NCBI GenBank assembly: GCA_026260175.1
Contig: JAKCWW010004902.1
Span: 1-23,934, forward strand
Reading direction: 5' to 3'
Source of the DNA: Reticulitermes lucifugus
Lineage: Eukaryota; Arthropoda; Insecta; Blattodea; Rhinotermitidae
Length of the DNA: 23,934 nt
Shown here piece after piece: positions 1 to 10,365 of the stretch (the first letter of the stretch is position 1; each line of letters starts with the position of its first letter). The notes beneath the pieces were generated by a model. It saw only the letters and a program-made list of their open reading frames with translations, was not told the origin of the DNA and ran no database searches. The position numbers were made by a program, and so were the translations under genes.

Positions 1-59
1 AACTCGCTTTGGAAGAGGCTACGGACCTGTCGTAAGACAGACTACAGAATGAATGAATG
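1..59 (+). mobile_element. 3' end of a non-LTR (LINE) retrotransposon, cut by the window edge
   Basis: Bases 2-49 read in frame as TRFGRGYGPVVRQTTE, followed by a TGA stop at 50-52 that runs into a TGAATGAATGG tail. A stop codon merging into a short TGAA repeat is a usual 3' end for a non-LTR element. The same peptide end, mutated, is found inverted at the right edge of the window. From memory, this peptide ends many predicted proteins of cockroaches and termites that derive from LINE reverse transcriptases. The rest of the element lies to the left of base 1, so its polymerase cannot be examined. Only 17 codons are visible, but the similarity of the two copies at both DNA and protein level makes a retroelement much likelier than chance. 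Confidence 0.75.
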
Positions 60-3000
60 GAGACTACACTTTAAACTAACAGACTGGCTGCCTACATGCA
101 CTGTAGCAAGAACCAAGAAAGCCTAACGAACACGGCGTATCTCTTAAACGCCCTGTGGAACTAAAATATAGCAGCATAATACTGGCTTAAGGCAAGCTCC
201 TCTCTACATACTCCTACTGCATGATCGAGCTAGCTGTGGAAGGCTCTAAAAGCAATATGACACCGTATGACACAGTTGCAGTACCCACACGTAATCAGCC
301 ACTTTGTCTAGAGTCTTAAAGTGCAAAACCTAAATTAGGCCTATGTAAAATATGTCAATAAAGTCATATGTTCCCAAAAAACAGTCTCTTTACAACTTTC
401 TTTACAATGGGTGAGTTCCAGGAGACGTATAATGGCTATAGTTGTTCCTTTGCTTAAACACCACAACGTGAAAAGAAATGGGTGACTGGGGGCGGAGGGG
501 GGCAACAGTCCACCCATTCTTAAACTCCGCAGGCAAAACAGATTGACCGAGTAGTCGTCTTCACTTTCTAGCTATCAGAAAACCAGACCTCCACATGATA
601 CCTTCGAGTAATGAACTATCTCTAAGAGAATGCACAAGCACTAAAGACATATTACTTAATTATGCTGCACGGCTGCATGTGACTGGAGTCTTTCTGCATT
701 GATTTCCTTATACAAAATAATACACCGCGTGTGACAACGGAATGGCAGGCAGATACAGGTATGCTTGCACAACACCAAGCAACACTGTTAACTGGCGCGA
801 CCTATATTTCATGATAAATTTCTAAGTACTTTTTCTTTTTTGCAAAACAGTTGTTGCTCTTCAGAACATTGTATGGCTGCAGTGTTACAGTAAAAAAGAG
901 TTTCTTTGTCAAGTAGAGAAAAGAAAAGTTTGTTCAGATATTCCAGCAAGAGTGTTGGAAAAACAGAATACACTTAAAATAAAACAACTTCAGATTTGAG
1001 TCTTCCAGTACAAAACAGTCTTCCAAAAATAAGATGTCAAAAAAACAAAAAACAGAGATTTTACTTCATATACAGAAGCACAGATTACTAAATCAAACCA
1101 TAAAACGTTCTGATATGCTGTCTGGTGTAACAGCACTTTATCTATTACGAATTTGTTTCTCAAGAACAAACTGAACTTGAGTTTTTGCTTAGGAATAATA
1201 AATATAATCACGGTTAAACCAGTGGACAAGGTTCAACAGATCGCATTAAGTGAAGCCACTTCCTCCGCTCATAAGAAAAGGACAATTTACTTTAATCGAC
1301 TCGGAATCGTTGGTCATGACTCGGATTTAGGAGAGAGCAGGAGTAGGGGTAATAAATCTATACGGCTGACGGGACGTGGGCTGTTTCAGGAATTCGGAAG
1401 ACAAATGGTTTATATTAGGGCTAGGTCTGATTATGGAACGGATAATTGACGTTCAAAACCCTGTCGCTTGGCGGTTTGTTTGCTTTGTTATTTGTATCGT
1501 CGTATTATGTAACTCGGTTAACACTTCTGACACCGCCGTATCGAATTGACACTGACAATTCCTGTCAGCATATTTACATGCATTTTAATAATAATAATTC
1601 ACGTTATTTTCGTTTAAAGCTTTTAATAGTTCACCACAGATATAAAGAAACAGACCATACGTAGAATTTGAGGTTCTCTTGACAGTTACTATGAAGTTTA
1701 TGATCGTGTATTCTGTACCCTGAAGATGGAAGCCGCAGGTCACTCCGAAGCCTCGGTAAATTTCTATTACAATACGTTACCTAAGAATCCAGAAGGTTGC
1801 CCTCTTCATAGACACTATGCAATTTCCCAGTTTGCTTTAGTATTCTGATACAGTCTAGCGTTCAGTTAAATAGCATTTGTAAGATCTGTACACTTTGTCT
1901 ACTACGCTACGCTTTAACGTCTCGCCCATCGAAAGACCCTGTACCGGCTGGTAGTAAAACAGCTCTCTCAACGAAAGCTAAGGCCCAATTATTTCGCCTT
2001 TCTCATACGGGAAACGAAAACCCCCCTTAAAAGAAAATGAGGGCTGCAGAACTTTGCAAAATACCAATATTTACAATCCCTACTCTTCATCAAATAAAAT
2101 TAAAATCATAAAATCGAAGAGGATTTAATCTGCGGGCCGTGCAGCACGCACAGTTAAGATAATAAAAGCACAGAGCACTTCAGTCGCAAAATATGAAGAT
2201 CAGGAATCGCATGAGGGACCAAAAGCAGGTGAGAAAATAATATTAAATAAATAAAACGGAAATATGTGGAGTGGTTTCAAGTGGCTCCGGTTAGGGTCCA
2301 GTGGAGTACTCTTGTGGACACGGTAATGACACGTCACATTCGATAAAAGATGGGGGATTTCTAGACTAGCCCAGCAGTTAGTAATCTCTCAAGAACGTCT
2401 CTTGACTCGTGGAGTCCGATAGACCATCTACTGACACAATCCGGCTATTTAACCGTCAGTCCTCGTTTTTTTCATGCACGTTTAAACCGCATTTCATTCG
2501 CAATCAGGATCGGCCGCAATCCTATACACACACATCAGGCTTCACACTAAATGACGTGACAGTGCTATACGCATTCAGTTTCATTTCGTACATGCGTGCC
2601 ACTCTTCACATTTGGAACTTCACATATTCGTAACAGTGTGTCCACTGCATCATTCGTTATCAGACTGTCTGTATCCTGTACCATGTCCACGAACGTTCAT
2701 TTCTGCGCACTAAAATCGTTATTTCCTCATATCTGGTATGACAAAAACAGCCAGTATTTTATCACAGATTAATTACATTTCTCTTTCTTCTATGCGTTTT
2801 GTCTGTTTTGTCAGAATATAATACAGGATTCATTGCAGTATGTGTAGAAATGTAGACCAGAATTATTTCTTTCCTGAACAAGGGTCCTTTTGAACACGGT
2901 AAGAAATTTTCGGTTTCAACAAAATACAGGAATTTTCTTCAAGTGTTGGAGACTATTAGCTTTTAAGAAATCTCTGTTTCGTGGAGACAGTTTATTACTA

Positions 3001-4009
3001 TTATTGGTTATGGAGTGGACAGCTGGGGTCCAGTCTCTGGCAAGAATATTCAACATTGTTTGCTGAAATTTTGTGATGTGTATGACAAACCTTCCTATCC
3101 GAAATGTATAAGGATAAGACATGAGAATTGTGAAATTTGGAGCTACGTACACCTGCAGGGATAAGAACGTTGTCCGCATTATTTATCAGCGGAAATAATT
3201 CCCTAAATCAGAGGCAGTATCTACGCAATTACAAGTATTAACTTACAATGCGTGGACATGTACCTGCAAGAACTTACATTCCTACAGGGAGAGATACTTT
3301 GGCACAATCAAACATTTGTCTAATTGATCAATAGCGTATATTATATTTACCTAGTGAGGAAGGTTGAGCATATATATATAAAAGAGTACATTAAAATCAG
3401 AACATTCGAGTTTCGAATCTCGTCGAGTCTACTGACTAGACAGATTATTTTCGCGATTGGTTCGGTTTCTCCAAAAAAGATTCTGGGGTATCAGATTAAA
3501 ACAGGGCACGGTCCCCTCATTCATATTACTTGGCCCTAACGGAAGGCCCAATTAATCGGCGAGTCGAAACCTAAGAATAAAAAGTTTATTAAGAAATAAG
3601 ATATTTCAGTAGATCACTTTGCTTTATATAAAAGAGAAAGAATAAATGTAAAAGGCCAGGTTGTATGCTGTCTGGAAAAACAGTAGGTTAATAATATACT
3701 ACTCTGTAAAATATAGCATGTGGCCAATGACTTCGAGCTGTTCAAGCACGTGCGTGCGTGAGTGCGTACGTATGGGTTTATCTAAACTTTTCTCGCGTTA
3801 GACGATAAAGCCTCTGTCACTGTGATTTATATTGGTCGTTCCTTTTAAATAATTACTTCATCTGTAGTCCAGTGATTGTTCCGTAATGTCAAATTAAGCG
3901 AGACAGCACATCTTTCTCCTTAAGTTCATTTTCTGCATCTGCAGGCCAGGGTAGGTTAAGAGTTAGTCCTGTTTCCGTTGCCAAAGGGCATCAGGTAGAA
4001 ACTTGCCTT
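60..4009. other. No supported gene; AT-rich unassigned sequence
   Basis: I see no recognisable protein, RNA gene or full repeat in this stretch. The longest open frames are 98 codons (1153-1449, plus), a frame overlapping it by four bases (1446-1664, plus), 74 codons (2409-2633, plus), 87 codons (2916-3179, minus) and 71 codons (3324-3539, plus). None has a motif I recognise, and such lengths are expected by chance. Minor local features are a G-rich patch at about 481-507, a short TA run at about 3369-3380 and a GTGC/GCGT-rich patch near 3745-3770. Confidence 0.6.
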
Positions 4010-4134
4010 CTTAAATTTCACCCTAGAACAGGCAATGGTGACCCAGAGGGGGAGTAGAAGTATATCTTTACTCTGTCTTTAACCTCGGAGATCGAAGGAG
4101 GTGGGTGGTCAACGCCACGCCCCAGCCGTTTTAC
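4010..4134 (-). mobile_element. SINE family B, partial copy (B5)
   Basis: Read on the plus strand this is the reverse of a SINE 3' body that recurs at 10100, 16421, 17035 (inverted) and 21743. Shared landmarks in order are TAAATTTCACCCTA, CCCAGAGGGGGAGTAG (identical to the copy at 16421), TCTTTAACCTCGG, GGTGGGTGGTCAAC and a CCGTTTTAC segment. The 3' end of the SINE is on the left. To the right, similarity fades after about 4134. A weak B-box-like stretch around 4185-4215 may be the decayed tRNA-related head, but I cannot align it with confidence. Confidence 0.7.
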
Positions 4135-5177
4135 ATCAACATACCTCAGTATTTTGGCTTCATTCAGAGTTCAACTACGTTTGACAGGCCCAGATCCCAA
4201 CCGACTCGTGTCGCTGAAGACGGCGTAATACCTCAGATGGCATAAACCTTGCCAAGTTTATTACTTCTAGCAATGAACACAAATATAGCGGATCCATAAA
4301 AATCGCATATTACACTTCTATTATTAAAAAGACTATTGCAACATGCGTGCACAGATTAAAGAGTTTATTGTTACCGACGCAACATGGGCTAAGGTTACCA
4401 AATGTAAGCGTCGTTAAATAACACGCTTAAAAATTAAAACATCTAGGCGTTCCACCACACCAAAACTATTTTACAAAAGTTAACATGCCACTATGCCCAT
4501 GACGTAGCGTAGCATACGGGAACGGGGGTAAGCATCCGCATATTATTAACCAAGTCACTAGACTGAGATGAGTATATTCCCTACAATTTAAATGTCTTCG
4601 TGAGCCGTGCGTTTGGCCAACCGTGGTTTGAAGAGCCCTGTTCTAGGGCATATTGAAAAGCAGCGGGGATAAAATAACCTTTTGATTTATTGCGTGGTAG
4701 AAGGGAAAAGCATGAAATAAATATGTGCACGTAACAACTCTATAAATTCCTCGCCGGCACAAAAACGTTAATTAACCTAATAACTTTATTTCGTACCCAA
4801 ATTCAATTAAAACTTCATACGTTACTGCCTTCCTAATTTAAACAAAGGTTTCCTTGAAATGTATAAACAGTTGATGTAATAATGTAGTATATTGAAAGGA
4901 GTATTCAGTTGAGGATCATCCAACCACTTACCCAGAGACACAGCGTCACACCTTAAGGGACTCGAATACTCGTCAACAGCCCTCAACTGTCTCGCAAGAT
5001 ACGTTGTTCTTGTAAGCACAACCGTTCCAGCTGTCGGTGTCTCTGCAGCCGTCACCGCCTAGACTGACTAGCAGTCCATGAGCTCAATGTCTTCCATCAT
5101 ATTAGCATCTGACATTCCACAAATGATGTTTTTAAGACAAATGTGCCTTCGACTGTGATTGATCTGGTAAAAACGAC
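4135..5177. other. No supported gene
   Basis: This stretch may contain the decayed head of the SINE copy to its left. Otherwise it holds only short open frames, such as 77 codons on the minus strand at 4822-5055, with no motif I recognise. No tandem repeat or inverted repeat stands out. Confidence 0.5.
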
Positions 5178-5485
5178 TACACTTGGCCGTGCCATGGCTA
5201 AGGCGGTTAGTCGCCGGCCTTCCACCGCGGAGGCCCGGGTTCGATCCCGGATTAGTCTATGTGAGATTTGTGGTGGACAAAGTGGCACTGGGACAGGATT
5301 TTCCCCGAGTACTTCGGTTTTCTCCTGTCAATTTCATTCTAACCGTGTTCCAATGCTTGGAAAAATGTAAAAAAAATTATCATCTTTCTCTTCATCTTCA
5401 TCACAAAGGTTGCACAATACGCCTTAAGGCTGCGGTGCGTCCGTAGCATCTGCTGCGGGGCCTTTCTAAAAAAAAATTACACTTG
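5178..5485 (+). mobile_element. tRNA-derived SINE family A, complete insertion with target duplication
   Basis: The element occupies 5186-5477 and is flanked by a perfect 8-bp duplication, TACACTTG, at 5178-5185 and 5478-5485. The head is tRNA-like: an RNA polymerase III A box TGGCTAAGGCGG at 5195-5206 and a B box GGTTCGATCCC at 5238-5248. These are spaced as in a tRNA, and the sequence between them could fold like a tRNA arm. A tRNA-unrelated body follows (GGGACAGGATTTTCCCCGAG near 5291-5310), then a CTTCAT-rich section and a GC-rich end, finishing in a run of nine A. Length is about 292 bp. Short open frames at 5143-5446 on both strands are by-products of this element. The matching flanks indicate LINE-style target-primed insertion by a partner element that is not identified here. 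Confidence 0.85.
5195..5248 (+). promoter_or_regulatory. Internal RNA polymerase III promoter (A and B boxes) of SINE A
   Basis: The A box is at 5195-5206 and the B box at 5238-5248, 31 bases apart, matching the split internal promoter of tRNA genes and tRNA-derived SINEs. The B box matches the consensus GGTTCGANNCC. Whether it is active cannot be seen. Confidence 0.7.
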
Positions 5486-6194
5486 CTAATGGACAATGCA
5501 CAAACCTCGTTAGTTAATGTTCACATTAAAATATACCTGTCAAAAAACGACCTCAGCAAGATACGTTGGACGAGTCACGTACAGCCGCAGTCAAAAGGTC
5601 AAAAGTCAAAAGGCACAACCTACTCTAAATTCCGGGTCCAAAGCAACTGGGGAAACAGAGTTTTGGGTTCGTCCAAATTACCTTTTTCGCGGAACTAATA
5701 ACGTTACCTGTCACGACTAGATTGAAAGAAGTAAAGCTCAAAGTTATTGGGGTTGTTTGTTCCAATTAATGTAAACGACACAGCTGCACTGGTGCGCCTC
5801 CGAAATTATCAATTCGAATTTTTGGATATTTCCATGTTCACATATCAACGGTACCTACGTAACATCATTTAGAAAACTTTTAAATGAAAAGCGCCAGCAT
5901 TTCGATGTCTGTCTCAGACAGTAAACGTATTTCTTGATCCCAAAACTGCTGAAAATATTGCTAGTTCCTATGTCTCTTGTTCTTAATTTTGTTTTCAGTT
6001 CCTATGTGCTCTTTATTATTTTCGAAACGAAAGGTAAAAACTCCTTATAAAAGCAGTGTCGCAGCAACCTACTGAAGGTCCTAGCGGTGCAAGGATAAAC
6101 ACCACTGCTCCCTTATACTACTTCCTGTAATGGTGCTCACTGAGGGCGGAAAACTTTATTTTACAGTACCAACATTGATACTTGTAACATTACT
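5486..6194. other. No supported gene
   Basis: Unassigned sequence between the SINE and the TAG microsatellite. Two overlapping frames of 71 and 67 codons on the plus strand (5483-5720) are unrecognised. No repeat structure was noticed. Confidence 0.5.
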
Positions 6195-6195
6195 C

Positions 6196-6243
<48 letters not shown>

Positions 6244-6398
6244 GAGGAGGAGGAGTGGTAGTAATAGTGTAATGTAGTAGCAGTAATAGTGTAATGTAGT
6301 ATCAGTAATAGTGTATTAGTAGTAGTAGTAGTGTAATGTAGTAGCAGTAATAGTGTAATGTAGTATCAGTAATAGTGTATTATTATTATTATTATTAT

Positions 6399-6463
<65 letters not shown>
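6195..6463 (+). repeat. Compound (TAG)n microsatellite with internal higher-order repeat
   Basis: Two long TAG/GTA blocks (about 6197-6242 and 6399-6462) flank a complex core. The core contains GGA triplets (6242-6254), a short TAG block, and a 52-bp sequence present twice and identically at 6267-6318 and 6331-6382, offset by 64 bp. Each 52-bp unit is itself built from two related sub-units that differ mainly in CAG versus ATCAG. An ATT block (6378-6399) links the core to the right TAG block. The layout suggests repeated slippage followed by a block duplication. Confidence 0.95.
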
Positions 6464-6464
<1 letters not shown>

Positions 6465-6917
6465 CAGAATTCAAAGGAATATACTACGTAGATCAATAAT
6501 TATACTGCATGTAATCGAATTATTTGTCACAGCGATTTTTAAAATTCTACTTCATACAGACACGATTTAAATACACAAGTACCAAAAAATATCAATATGA
6601 ATTCGGTATGAAACTTAATATCGTAGTCCCAACGGGGCAATACGGTACGGTCATGGGTTACATACGTAACATAATGTCGCTACGTACGAGGAAACGAAGA
6701 GAGGCAGTCATGGTGGGGCTAAATTCATACCATGGCGTAGGAAATGTGCTGTTTATGAAAGGGGATAAACGAAATATCTGCGAGGCTTCTGAACACAGCT
6801 TGAGCTGCAGTCCTGCTGCACAAACACAGGGAATAGAGCGACATACAAATCGGTAGAGAAGGAAATAAAATATATTTCACGGAATTATGCGGGTAAAGGA
6901 CGACAAAACTAGTAAGG
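6464..6917. other. No supported gene; longest plus-strand frame of the window
   Basis: A 110-codon plus-strand frame runs 6524-6856. Its translation has no signal peptide, transmembrane segment or domain that I recognise, and it overlaps an equally long frame on the minus strand (6725-7060) that runs into the neighbouring SINE. I treat both as chance frames. Confidence 0.45.
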
Positions 6918-7080
6918 ACCGAGCTAGTTGGCTGAAGCAGTAAGGGCACTGACGTGTATGGGAGTAGTTCCCAGTTCGAATCTCTGCCAGAACACCGACT
7001 GTACCGTGTAAAGTTTATTGTATTCCTCCAGGCAAATTCCAGAATTTTAGCCAACACCACTTCCTTCCATAACCTTTACA
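6918..7080 (+). mobile_element. tRNA-derived SINE family C (copy C1)
   Basis: The tRNA-like head carries an A box TGGCTGAAGCAG at 6929-6940 and a B box AGTTCGAATCTC at 6973-6984. A body with TCCAGGCAAATTCCAGAAT (about 7026-7044) follows, then a tail containing CCACTTCCTTCC. The body motif corresponds to AATTCCGGGATAG in the minus-strand copy at 9965-10088, which supports one family. From memory, a tail with AATTCCGGGATGG and a GGCACG...CTTCCTTCC block is typical of common SINEs in orthopteroid insects. I did not find a clear flanking duplication, so the right end is approximate. Confidence 0.75.
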
Positions 7081-7222
7081 TTTCATTGTTTATAAATTAT
7101 CCTACCATTCGACGCAGTCCGATCTATTGACACATCCGTCAAGTAAATACACTGAGTATATTGACACTGCGAGAACTGCTGTAAGACTGAGATGTAAGCA
7201 AGATAGCATAGGTAGTAGCACG

Positions 7223-7227
7223 CACAC

Positions 7228-7265
<38 letters not shown>
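7223..7265 (+). repeat. (CA)(TA)n(TG) palindromic microsatellite
   Basis: Short CA repeats, then a run of about 14 TA units, then TG repeats. Because CA is the complement of TG, the tract is close to a perfect palindrome and could form a hairpin or cruciform. The minus-strand frame that crosses it (7083-7337) is not considered real. Confidence 0.95.
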
Positions 7266-7655
7266 CTGTAACTTTAATGTAAGTGAAAGTGTGGATACAA
7301 CTGGGACAGTAATGGGCAAAATAGGAGTAAAAAACAAAAAACTAATTATGAATTGCTACAATGATATTTTCCTGAAATATTCTCGCTGAATACAAACACA
7401 TAGTCTCATATGTCATGTTTATTTCTATCACGAATTATCACCATGTAATAAACAGCAGCTCATATCCTTTTTGAGCCGGTCGAAAAAGCGGTAAACATTA
7501 TCAACACTTTCTAGGATTAAGTTACCGCAACTGAAATTGCTTTAAACTTTCAAAAATTTATATACTTTATAACATACGTTCCTTTTGTAAATTAGGTATG
7601 AGTTTCCTCGAAGTTCTTCAAATGCTCCCATCAATTGTCATCCTACTGGTGTTTA
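7266..7655. other. No supported gene
   Basis: AT-rich sequence with no frame, repeat or RNA signature that I can support. Confidence 0.5.
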
Positions 7656-7760
7656 GTAATTATTCATTCATTCATTCATCATCCAGGTGTGGTCACAAGA
7701 CGCATTTCCAAGAGGCAGTCTGAACACATCCAGTGACAAAAGAAAAATAAAACCCCAAAG
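7656..7760 (-). mobile_element. Possible LINE 3' end with (TGAA)n tail
   Basis: On the minus strand a frame reads LDVFRLPLGNASCDHTWMMNE and stops in a run of TGAATGAATGAA (plus strand TTCATTCATTCATTCA near 7663-7679). Stop-plus-TGAA tails are also seen at the two confirmed LINE ends of this window, and WMMNE-stop resembles ends of predicted retroelement proteins. The sequence differs from the family at the window edges. Upstream on the minus strand (to about 7860) I cannot confirm further coding sequence, so the call rests mainly on the tail. Confidence 0.35.
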
Positions 7761-8385
7761 TGACTGTCCACAAGTTGACTAAAACTAATGCAATTTCAAA
7801 CATTCGCAGCTCTCCATAGGACAGAGTGTATTGCCATCTCGGGAATTAAATAAATAATGTAGGTAGCTGCCTGTCACTTAAGGCGAAGGCTGCACACACG
7901 CCTATCAGCGATGCTTTCACAAACATTTCCAGTGTAATATATGTAAAATTATTATAAATTAATACAAACATGCAGCACCGCAAAACGGGACAACTCGACA
8001 TCCGAATATTACATTAATACATATCAAGAGATTACATTAAAGGAGAGCATCACTGGAGACAGCGGGAGCAAGTCATACATAGTCAAATAAACCGCAAGTT
8101 GCAAGTGGCTGGCTTGCATCCATGACTGTTGTGAACTTGCTTTAAATTCGAACAGCATAGAAGAGCTGCCACAGGGAAAAACTCGTGCGTGAAAAACTAG
8201 AGGTGTTATTTCGAGGCAGCAGAAAGTTGAGAAACATTTGAAATGTAACACTTGAAGCAAAGAGAATATGTACAGACCTTGCGAGTGTTACTGCGAGGAA
8301 TACCACCAAGTTTAGGCGTCTTGGAAATGCGATATGAAACACGGCAGGTTTATAAATGTACGAGCGCAACGTATGAGCGAAGGCA
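7761..8385. other. No supported gene
   Basis: Contains overlapping minus-strand frames of 78 and 75 codons (8024-8369) without recognisable motifs. The right part may belong to the decayed repeat array that becomes visible from about 8386. Confidence 0.4.
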
Positions 8386-8690
8386 TTGTGTATAAATACC
8401 TAAATGTAATGTCTGAATCAAATATGCCGCACATAGATATTTAAAATTACACCCAAAGCAGGGCACACAATAAAACAAAGGAATGTGACCTCTGAAACTA
8501 AATGTTGCATGTAAATGGTTTAAACATATTGATATAACTCCCGAAATAAGAATATTGTGTAGAACTGTCTGAAACTCCTAAAAAAGGACATGCATAAATA
8601 CCTAAATATAACGACTGAATCAAGTTATTTTGCAGAATTCCCTCTGAATAACTTATGAAATAAGAATATCGTGTGGAAATATCAGATAAA
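8386..8690 (+). repeat. Decayed tandem or interspersed local repeat
   Basis: Two motif pairs recur. TATAAATACCTAAATGTAATGTCTGAATCAA near 8391-8421 matches CATAAATACCTAAATATAACGACTGAATCAA near 8592-8622 (offset about 200 bp). GAAATAAGAATATTGTGTAG near 8543-8562 matches GAAATAAGAATATCGTGTGG near 8657-8676 (offset about 114 bp). The different offsets suggest an old array with units of about 100-115 bp, some lost or diverged. No coding capacity is apparent. Confidence 0.6.
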
Positions 8691-9964
8691 AATAGACTGT
8701 TTGAAGAACAAAATTCAGACAAAAATATTTGTACCTTAGAGAGGCAAATTATCACGCAGATGAAAAGTATATAATATGAGAAACTCCAAATTTTTTGCTC
8801 TTCACCAACTAAAGGTCATCATCGAGGATAACAAGATGGAGAATTCATCACGCACTAAGGAGTTGAAAAATATATACAAGGCCTAGGTCGGAAAACCGTG
8901 TCAGAAGCAGGCTTATATGTATGGATAATATTAAAATAGATTTTATATGAACAGGTTGAGAGGGCATGGTGTGGATCTTTTCTGGCTCATTTTAGGGTAG
9001 AAGTGTCATATATTTTGAGCATAAAAATAAAATTATGGATTCCATGAAAGGCGGAAAATTTTCGGGCATACTGCCTCACCGTCATCTTCCCAATAACGAT
9101 TTTGTTCCATGTAGTTACTTGAAATGTGTTGTGTCCTACAAAAACAGCAAAATATCCCCTTTAAAATCCCCTTCATATATGAGCGTTTTTAAAGTGAACA
9201 TAAGGTTACTTTAAATGCATAACTCTGGTAAAAGCGAGGGGCTAAGGTAATTCTGCATGTCTACAATGCCAGAGGACAGATTCGAATGAACGTATTCAAA
9301 CCTGCAGTTTCAAATTACAACACACTCTTCCGGCATTTAAGATACATAAACCACCGCAATTTTTGCGTGTGTATAAATCTCCGTCCACCACACTCCATCA
9401 CACATGCAATCAGCGTCCACACACAACAGCCCAGAATGCTAATGGTTAATTCTTATATGAGATTCAATTGTTTCACAATTACTATTTCTGTTATATAAAT
9501 GTCATCCAATTTGGAACACTGCCAACGTTAAAAGAAAGGGCACGAGGCCTGTGTAATTACGAATACAGGCTACGAGGTTAGGCTCTAAACAACAAAGGTT
9601 TACAAAGAGGGTACGTAGCTATTTTTGTGAAAAAACTTAAAAAGAATTCCAACATTTTTAAACATTCAGTAACAAGTATTATAATGAGACCGAATACAAC
9701 ACAAACATACAAAGCCGGGTTTGTTTCTGTATATACAAACCTCAAAATAAATCTCGAAAGCAGAGCGTCTACAAACTCTTGCCTGCTGTCGTGTGAACAA
9801 AAGTAAACATAGCTCTGGAAAGATATTTTCCAATTTAGAAAAATAACATTAGTTAAAGTGCGTACATTTCAAACAAATAAGTAAATATATAAACTTTATT
9901 TACGGCTTTTTATAGGGTCAACTGATGGAATGATTAGGGAGAAATAAATTTGAAAGTTTGCGAA
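8691..9964. other. No supported gene
   Basis: AT-rich sequence. The longest frames are 85 codons on the minus strand at 8498-8755, inside and next to the repeat array, and 70 codons on the plus strand at 9286-9498. Neither is recognisable. No microsatellite or inverted repeat stands out. Confidence 0.5.
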
Positions 9965-10088
9965 AGAAAACGGTCGTGCCTCCTACTATCCCGGAATTTT
10001 TCTCTAGAAGTAAAGAGGATCGGCAACTGAAGACCGCGACTTGAGCCCGGAGGAGGCAATAGTGCTAACCGCTTCACCACAAGGGTCT
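9965..10088 (-). mobile_element. tRNA-derived SINE family C (copy C2)
   Basis: On the minus strand, an A box TGGTGAAGCGG (10079-10069) is followed by a B box-like GGGCTCAAGTCGC (10048-10036), then a body with AAAATTCCGGGATAG (about 10002-9988) and GGCACGACC (about 9981-9973). The body motif matches copy C1 at about 7030. The element is shorter than C1 between head and tail. It lies only 12 bp from the 3' end of the family B SINE on its right, in the same orientation. Confidence 0.7.
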
Positions 10089-10099
10089 GTACACAAAGT

Positions 10100-10365
10100 A
10101 GGTAAGGTAAATTTGTCTACGTGTTCGAGGGCCACAAGGAGGAGTGGAGACAAAGCTCTACGCAGCCTTATTCTCATCACTGGAAGGCGGTTAGTGGTCA
10201 GTTCCACGATTCGGCCACTTTATCCGCGATAGTAATTGGCTAGGTTGCTCAGTGGACCCGCGGGCCGGTGTACACATGGTCCTGAAGGGAAATAATCCTG
10301 CCTTTGCTGAGAATAGGTTTCTGGTCGTCCAGCCTGCAGTGAATCACTTGTAATAGCGTCATAGC
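10100..10365 (-). mobile_element. SINE family B, near full length (copy B2)
   Basis: The 3' end on the left begins with GGTAAGGTAAATTT (10101-10114), matching GTAAAGGTAAATTT in copy B3 at about 21748. Going right, it shares in order the GCCACAAGG segment, a CTTATTCTCATCAC segment, GGTTAGTGGTCAG, GGCCACTTTATCC, GCTCAGTGGACCC and GTCCAGCCTGCAGTGAATC with copies B1 and B3. This includes the tRNA-related head region, though its B box is too mutated to score alone. Opposing short frames at 10004-10423 lie inside the two SINEs and are not genes. Confidence 0.7.

Noticed and set aside
481..507. G-quadruplex
   Set aside because: Only three separate runs of at least three G are present (GGG, GGGGG, GGGGGG); a standard four-tract quadruplex would need one long run split without a loop.
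1153..1664. Two overlapping plus-strand frames (98 and 72 codons) that could suggest a small gene pair
   Set aside because: Operon-like overlap is not expected in an insect genome, and no motif, signal peptide or splice evidence supports coding.
3460..3540. Peptide QIKTGHGPL, similar to the TGHGP stretch in some LINE proteins
   Set aside because: Only about nine residues match, nothing upstream in the frame resembles a reverse transcriptase or RNase H, and no tail is seen downstream.
5183..5260. A functional tRNA gene
   Set aside because: A and B boxes are present, but the 3' acceptor half does not pair with the 5' end, and the sequence continues into a SINE body with a poly-A tail and target duplication.
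6524..7060. Opposing frames of 110 and 111 codons, the longest in the window
   Set aside because: They overlap each other, one runs into a SINE, and neither has recognisable domains.
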